Below, piece by piece: positions 59,988 to 64,000 of a DNA stretch of 64,000 nucleotides. This DNA comes from Pseudomonadota bacterium (GTDB lineage: Bacteria; Pseudomonadota; Gammaproteobacteria; Steroidobacterales; Steroidobacteraceae). The stretch is taken from assembly GCA_037200975.1 (NCBI GenBank), contig JBBCGI010000001.1, positions 186,001 through 250,000 of the forward strand, given 5' to 3'. Both the position numbers and the translations under genes were made by a program. The notes beneath the pieces were generated by a model that worked only from the letters and a program-made list of their open reading frames with translations, did no database searches and had not been told where the DNA came from. Within the stretch, counting starts at the first letter, position 1. Every line of letters starts with the position of its first letter.

Positions 59988-61688
59988 TCAGCCTTCCGCC
60001 GCCCGGCCTTTCTGCGGGAACAACCCGCGCGGCCGCCGCTGGATGAACAGGATGAGCGCGACCAGCACGAAGATCTTCGCCAGCACCGCGCCCGCCCACG
60101 GCTCGAGCACCTTGTTGATCACGCCCAGCGACATGCCACCGATCAGCGTGCCCCACAGGTTACCGACGCCGCCGAACACCACGACCATGAACGAATCGAT
60201 GATGTACTGCTGGCCGAGGTTCGGACCGACGTTGGTGAGCTGGCTCAGCGCGACGCCCGCGACCCCGGCGATGCCGCTGCCGAGACCGAACGTCATCGCA
60301 TCCACCCACTGCGTGCGCACACCCATCGCGCGCGCCATATTGCGGTTCTGCGCGACCGCGCGCACCTTGAGCCCGAGCGAGGTCTTCTGCAGCACCAGCT
60401 GCAGGATCACGAACACCAGGATCATGAACAGGATCACGTACAACCGGTTGTAGGTGATCGACAGCGCTTCGTTGAATTGCAGCGAGCCCGACATCCAGGC
60501 CGGGGTCTCAACCGGCCGGTTGTTGGCGCTGAACACGTCGCGCACGATCTGCTGCAGGATCAGGCTCACACCGAAGGTGGCCAGCAAAGTCTCCAGCGGC
60601 CGGCCATAGAGGAATCGCACCACACCGCGCTCGATGGCAATGCCGACGCAACCCGCCACGAGAAACGCCAGCGGGATCGCGATGATCACCGAGAGGCCGA
60701 TGTGGTTGGGCATCGCGAGCTGCACCACGTAGGTGGTGTACGCGCCGAGCATCATGAGCTCGCCATGCGCCATGTTGATCACGCCCATCACGCCGAAGGT
60801 GATGGCGAGCCCGATCGCAGCGAGCACCAGCACGCTGCCGAGGCTCAGACCGAAGAACAGCGTCTCGACGGTGGAATAGACGCGCCGCGACGAATCGATC
60901 GAGGCGACGACCGCGCGCGCGGCGTCGCGCACCTCGGCATCCGGTTCCGGATACGAACCATCCGCCGCCGGCGTGATCATCACCGTCAAACGGTTGTAGA
61001 CATCCGGGTTCAACGTGCCCTCGAGCGACTGTGTCGCCGCAAGCCTTGTCTTCGCGTCGGGATTGTCGAGATCGACGAGCGCGAGGCCAGCGCGCATGGC
61101 CTGCTGCACGGCTGCGTTTTTTTCTTTCTCGAGGCCGGCGCGCAGGATGGCGACACTGTCGTCATCGAGCGAGCGCAGCATTTCGCGCACGGCATTGAGC
61201 CGTACGTCCGGATCGGGGTCGGCCAGCGCGAAGCTGGCCACGGCGCTGCGCAGCGATTTGCGCAGGCTGTTGTTGGTCGTGATGCGGGAGAATTCGTCGG
61301 GTTTGCCGGCGCCCGCGGGTTTGAGCGTCAGCGGATCGGTCAGCGCGAGCGCGGTCTCGCCGCCATCGGTGATGAAGACCTTGTTGTCGGTGGTGCGCGC
61401 ATACAGCTTGCCGTCGAGCAGCGCGGTCAGCACGGGCCGCGCATTCGGGTGGCGCAACTCCGTCAGTGCCGTGACTGCCGCGGCCTTGTCGGGAAAGTTG
61501 TCTGCCGCGAGCCCGGCCACCGCGATTGCGAATACATCGTCGGGAGACTGTGCCTGAACGCCGGCGCTCAGCAGCAGTGCAAACGCGGCGAGCAGTCCGC
61601 GAATGCGGCCGCCGCGGACACGACGAGGTCCCGGGATTCCTCCCGGGACCTCTGATCGCTGTTCCAATGGACTTTCGGTCACTAACAA
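59988..61688 (-). CDS. urtB: Urea ABC transporter permease UrtB
   Basis: The 566-residue product has a signal-like helix, then a periplasmic region of about 230 residues with Ala/Leu-rich repeats. The UrtB-specific N-terminal domain is longer than in LivH. The LivH-type permease follows (about 270-560) with MGVINMAHGELMMLGAYTTY and the ATPase-contact loop VRAVAQNRNMARAMGVRT. The start is unclear: TTG 61688, GTG 61682 or TTG 61667, all without a good ribosome site, and a strong stem-loop lies just inside the first codons. Confidence 0.93.
   Translation of the reverse strand: MLVTESPLEQRSEVPGGIPGPRRVRGGRIRGLLAAFALLLSAGVQAQSPDDVFAIAVAGLAADNFPDKAAAVTALTELRHPNARPVLTALLDGKLYARTTDNKVFITDGGETALALTDPLTLKPAGAGKPDEFSRITTNNSLRKSLRSAVASFALADPDPDVRLNAVREMLRSLDDDSVAILRAGLEKEKNAAVQQAMRAGLALVDLDNPDAKTRLAATQSLEGTLNPDVYNRLTVMITPAADGSYPEPDAEVRDAARAVVASIDSSRRVYSTVETLFFGLSLGSVLVLAAIGLAITFGVMGVINMAHGELMMLGAYTTYVVQLAMPNHIGLSVIIAIPLAFLVAGCVGIAIERGVVRFLYGRPLETLLATFGVSLILQQIVRDVFSANNRPVETPAWMSGSLQFNEALSITYNRLYVILFMILVFVILQLVLQKTSLGLKVRAVAQNRNMARAMGVRTQWVDAMTFGLGSGIAGVAGVALSQLTNVGPNLGQQYIIDSFMVVVFGGVGNLWGTLIGGMSLGVINKVLEPWAGAVLAKIFVLVALILFIQRRPRGLFPQKGRAAEG
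61626..61651 (-). promoter_or_regulatory. Perfect 11-bp stem-loop at the urtA-urtB junction
   Basis: AGGTCCCGGGA and TCCCGGGACCT pair over 11 bases; on the minus strand the loop is GGAA, giving GGGAGGAA, a Shine-Dalgarno-like sequence at the tip. It begins 45 bases after the urtA stop. In ABC operons a hairpin after the binding-protein gene commonly raises its mRNA relative to the permease genes. Here the hairpin may also hide or present the urtB ribosome site. If urtB starts at 61667 or upstream, the stem lies inside its coding region. Confidence 0.6.
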
Positions 61689-61695
61689 CTCGGAT

Positions 61696-62994
61696 TTACT
61701 TGTAGTTCTGGCCCGCGCAGGTCTTGGTCTTGGTGTTGTAGTTGCCGCACTTCAACGTGACCCAGTCGGCTTCGATGTCCTTGCTGCCCGGCAGGAAATC
61801 CGACCAGGCGTCGCCCGGCACCAGTCCCGCGGTTTTCCAGACCACGTCGAACTGCCCGTCCGCCCGCACTTCGCCGATGAACACCGGCTTCGTCAGGTGG
61901 TGGTTAGGCAGCATCTTGGCGATGCCGCCGGTCAGGTTCGGCGACTCGATGCCGATCATCGCGTCCGTGACCTTGCTCACGTCGGTGGTCTTGGCCTTCT
62001 CCACGGCCTTCACCCACATGGCGAAGCCGATCACATGTGCTTCCATCGGATCGTTGAAGGTGCGCTTCGGGTTCTTGGTGTATGCCTTCCACTGCGCAAT
62101 CGCCGCGGTGTTCGCCGGCGTCTTGATGCTCTGGAAGTAGTTCCAGGCGGCGAGATGTCCGACCAGCGGCTTGGTGTCGATGCCGCTCAATTCCTCTTCG
62201 CCGACCGAGAAGGCCACGACCGGAATGTCTTCCGCCGAGATCTTCTGGTTGCCAAGCTCCTTGTAGAACGGCACGTTCGCATCGCCATTGATGGTCGACA
62301 CGACCGCGGTCTTCTTGCCCGCCGAGCCGAACTTCTTGATGTCAGCCACGATCGACTGCCAGTCGGAATGTCCGAACGGCGTGTAGTTGATCATGATGTC
62401 GGCGTCCGCGACGCCCTTCGACTTGAGGTACGCCTCGAGGATCTTGTTGGTGGTGCGCGGATACACGTAGTCCGTGCCCGCGAGCACCCAGCGCTTCACG
62501 CCGAGGTCCTTCGCGAGATAGTCCACCGCCGGGATCGCCTGCTGGTTGGGCGCGGCGCCGGTGTAGAACACGTTCTTCGACGATTCCTCACCTTCGTACT
62601 GCACCGGGTAGAACAACAGGCCGTTGTTCTTCTCGAACACCGGCAACACGCTCTTGCGCGACACCGACGTCCAGCAGCCGAACACCACCGCCACCTTGTC
62701 CTTCACCAGCAATTGTTCCGCTTTCTCGGCGAACAGCGGCCAGTTGGAGGCCGGGTCCACGACCACGGCTTCCAGCTTCTTGCCGAGCAACCCGCCCTTC
62801 TTGTTCTGCTCGTCGATGAGCATGAGGACGGTGTCCTTGAGCGTCGTCTCCGAGATCGCCATCGTTCCCGACAGCGAGTGCAGGACGCCGACCTTGATCG
62901 TGTCCGCGGCTTGCGCCGACGCACCCAGCGTCATCGCCACCGCGGCGCCGAGCACGGCGAGCCTGCGGGTCATCTTCAGTTTGATGTTCTTCAT
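61696..62994 (-). CDS. urtA: Urea ABC transporter substrate-binding protein UrtA
   Basis: The 432-residue product has a signal peptide (ending AQA). A periplasmic-binding fold of the amide/urea branch follows, with IKVGVLHSLSGTMAISE, VVFGCWTSVSRKSVLPVFE, ENNGLLFYPVQYEGEE-type, PNQQAIPAVDYLAK and SVGEEELSGID. UrtA captures urea and gives it to UrtBC. It starts 11 bases after the porin gene stop. Confidence 0.96.
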   Translation of the reverse strand: MKNIKLKMTRRLAVLGAAVAMTLGASAQAADTIKVGVLHSLSGTMAISETTLKDTVLMLIDEQNKKGGLLGKKLEAVVVDPASNWPLFAEKAEQLLVKDKVAVVFGCWTSVSRKSVLPVFEKNNGLLFYPVQYEGEESSKNVFYTGAAPNQQAIPAVDYLAKDLGVKRWVLAGTDYVYPRTTNKILEAYLKSKGVADADIMINYTPFGHSDWQSIVADIKKFGSAGKKTAVVSTINGDANVPFYKELGNQKISAEDIPVVAFSVGEEELSGIDTKPLVGHLAAWNYFQSIKTPANTAAIAQWKAYTKNPKRTFNDPMEAHVIGFAMWVKAVEKAKTTDVSKVTDAMIGIESPNLTGGIAKMLPNHHLTKPVFIGEVRADGQFDVVWKTAGLVPGDAWSDFLPGSKDIEADWVTLKCGNYNTKTKTCAGQNYK

Positions 62995-63005
62995 GTATTC
63001 GTTCC

Positions 63006-64000
63006 TTACATCTGGATTTGCAGGCCGATTCCGATCGTCGAGCTGTCGCCGCCGACGTCCGGATCGAAGCTCTTGTCGAGGTAGTACAGGCTGATGCGTG
63101 CGTTGAACTGCTTGATGATGTAGTTCAGGTCGATCTCGAGCGTGTCCTGGTCGAGGTCGTCGCCCGCGAAGTCGTAGGTCGCCTGGCCGTACTTGCCGAG
63201 CACCTGGAACTTGCCGGGGCCGGCTTCGCCGGGGAATAGATAGGCGCCGAGCACGTAGAAGCCGTCCTGCTTGTCGTACAGGCTGCCGACCGGCGTGCCG
63301 TAGCCGCCGAGGCCGTCGTACATCGCGTATTCGGATTCGAGGGTGATCACGCCCGAATTGCCGAGTTTCTTCTCGAGCAGGAAATCCACCGAGTAGGCAT
63401 CGCCGGCATCGGCGGTTTGCGCCGCGACGCCGACCGCGAGCAGATCCTTGTCGCCGTAATACGTGCCGTTCAGGTAGTAGCCGTCTTCGGCATCCCAGAA
63501 ATCCACCTGCACACGCGAGGCGAGCAACACGTCGGAATCGCCGGTGGTCAGGCCGGCGACGTCGAAGGCGCCGAGCGAGAATTTGACTTTGCCGTACTGG
63601 CCCCAGTAGGCGATGCCGTCGTCACGGCCTTCGGTCTCGAACGGATAACCGTCCTGCACGCCGTCCTGGTACACGCCCCAGTTGCTGGCGTAGTACGGTC
63701 CGTAAAGATTGGCGCGGTCGCTGGGCGGCAGGAATCGGCCCACCCACACGTTGTGTTTGCCGCCGTCGAAGGAGAATTGCGCTGCCGCGTCGATGACGCG
63801 GATCTCCTCGTCGTCGGAGTTGTATTCGGTGTTGAGCATGAAGCCGATGTTTTCAGTGGCCTTGCCGCTGAAATACAGACGCACGCTGTTGACCGCGAAA
63901 TCGCTGTACGAACTGTCGTCACCTTCGCCCGAGTCGAAATCCGTGCTGGTGAAGCTGGTGCGCAGGCCGCCGCCGACCGAGACCTCAGGCAACTTGAAAT
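63006..64000 (-). CDS. Outer-membrane porin, N-terminus outside window
   Basis: The 331 visible residues are the C-terminal part of a beta-barrel. Alternating aromatic/polar strands such as VRLYFSGKATENIGFML, WVGRFLPPSDRANLYG and KVKFSLGAFDVAG are seen, and the last residues ISLYYLDKS ... IGLQIQM lack the usual terminal Phe. The frame is open through base 64000, so the start and signal peptide lie beyond the window. Porins of this kind are often co-transcribed with urtABCDE and may be the urea entry route, which the 11-base gap to urtA supports. Confidence 0.85.
   Translation of the reverse strand, partial: FKLPEVSVGGGLRTSFTSTDFDSGEGDDSSYSDFAVNSVRLYFSGKATENIGFMLNTEYNSDDEEIRVIDAAAQFSFDGGKHNVWVGRFLPPSDRANLYGPYYASNWGVYQDGVQDGYPFETEGRDDGIAYWGQYGKVKFSLGAFDVAGLTTGDSDVLLASRVQVDFWDAEDGYYLNGTYYGDKDLLAVGVAAQTADAGDAYSVDFLLEKKLGNSGVITLESEYAMYDGLGGYGTPVGSLYDKQDGFYVLGAYLFPGEAGPGKFQVLGKYGQATYDFAGDDLDQDTLEIDLNYIIKQFNARISLYYLDKSFDPDVGGDSSTIGIGLQIQM

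Overview
The window is GC-rich bacterial chromosome. The gene order ruvC-ruvA-ruvB-ybgC-tolQRAB-pal-cpoB-queE-queC-tRNA-Lys, a synthetase-type RelA and the sucAB-lpd block all point to a Gammaproteobacterium. A PEP-CTERM protein, TonB-dependent transport, a GH43 lipoprotein and a complete urea uptake operon suggest a free-living environmental species, perhaps near the Steroidobacter/Nevskia/Xanthomonas side of the class. That placement is inference. No phage, insertion sequence with a transposase, CRISPR array or rRNA was seen.

Layout. Positions 1-3520 hold small envelope and lipoprotein genes and an MscS channel. Positions 3453-8352 are a minus-strand stress/envelope block: a cation/proton antiporter, CsbD, two DUF4398-type lipoproteins (one with an OmpA domain), a receiver-less sigma-54 activator, GlsB and YetF/DUF421. 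Positions 8525-15774 hold an EF-hand protein, a sugar porter, a sensor kinase, a double DUF1080 protein and a GMC oxidoreductase. Positions 15792-24521 are the conserved core block (tRNA-Lys, queC, queE, cpoB, pal, tolBARQ, ybgC, ruvBAC). Then come relA and an unusual TonB-type protein with an N-terminal degenerate receiver domain. Positions 28768-34362 encode the 2-oxoglutarate dehydrogenase complex. Positions 34454-39978 carry a YfiR / TonB-dependent receptor / CHASE8 hybrid kinase signalling set. Positions 40087-44103 hold yjbQ, a PEP-CTERM cassette with a zinc metalloprotease-like protein, and two tRNAs. Positions 44201-48277 are single housekeeping and lipoprotein genes, and 48362-52699 an RND efflux pump pair. 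Positions 52786-64000 are one dense minus-strand unit: porin, urtABCDE, ureDABC, ureE, ureF.

How it fits together. The porin, the UrtABCDE importer and urease form an outer-membrane-to-cytoplasm route for urea nitrogen, but ureG is not present where it would be expected. The Tol-Pal genes and CpoB form the envelope-constriction machine. The PspF-like activator sits among membrane and periplasmic stress genes that it may control.

The two observations most worth following are these. First, the TonB-like protein fuses a phospho-dead receiver domain to a periplasmic TonB domain. Second, there is a family of perfect or near-perfect inverted repeats sharing the core AAAGGGGACA. Every copy sits exactly at the 3' end of a gene, some contain the stop codons themselves, and one separates ureC from ureE.
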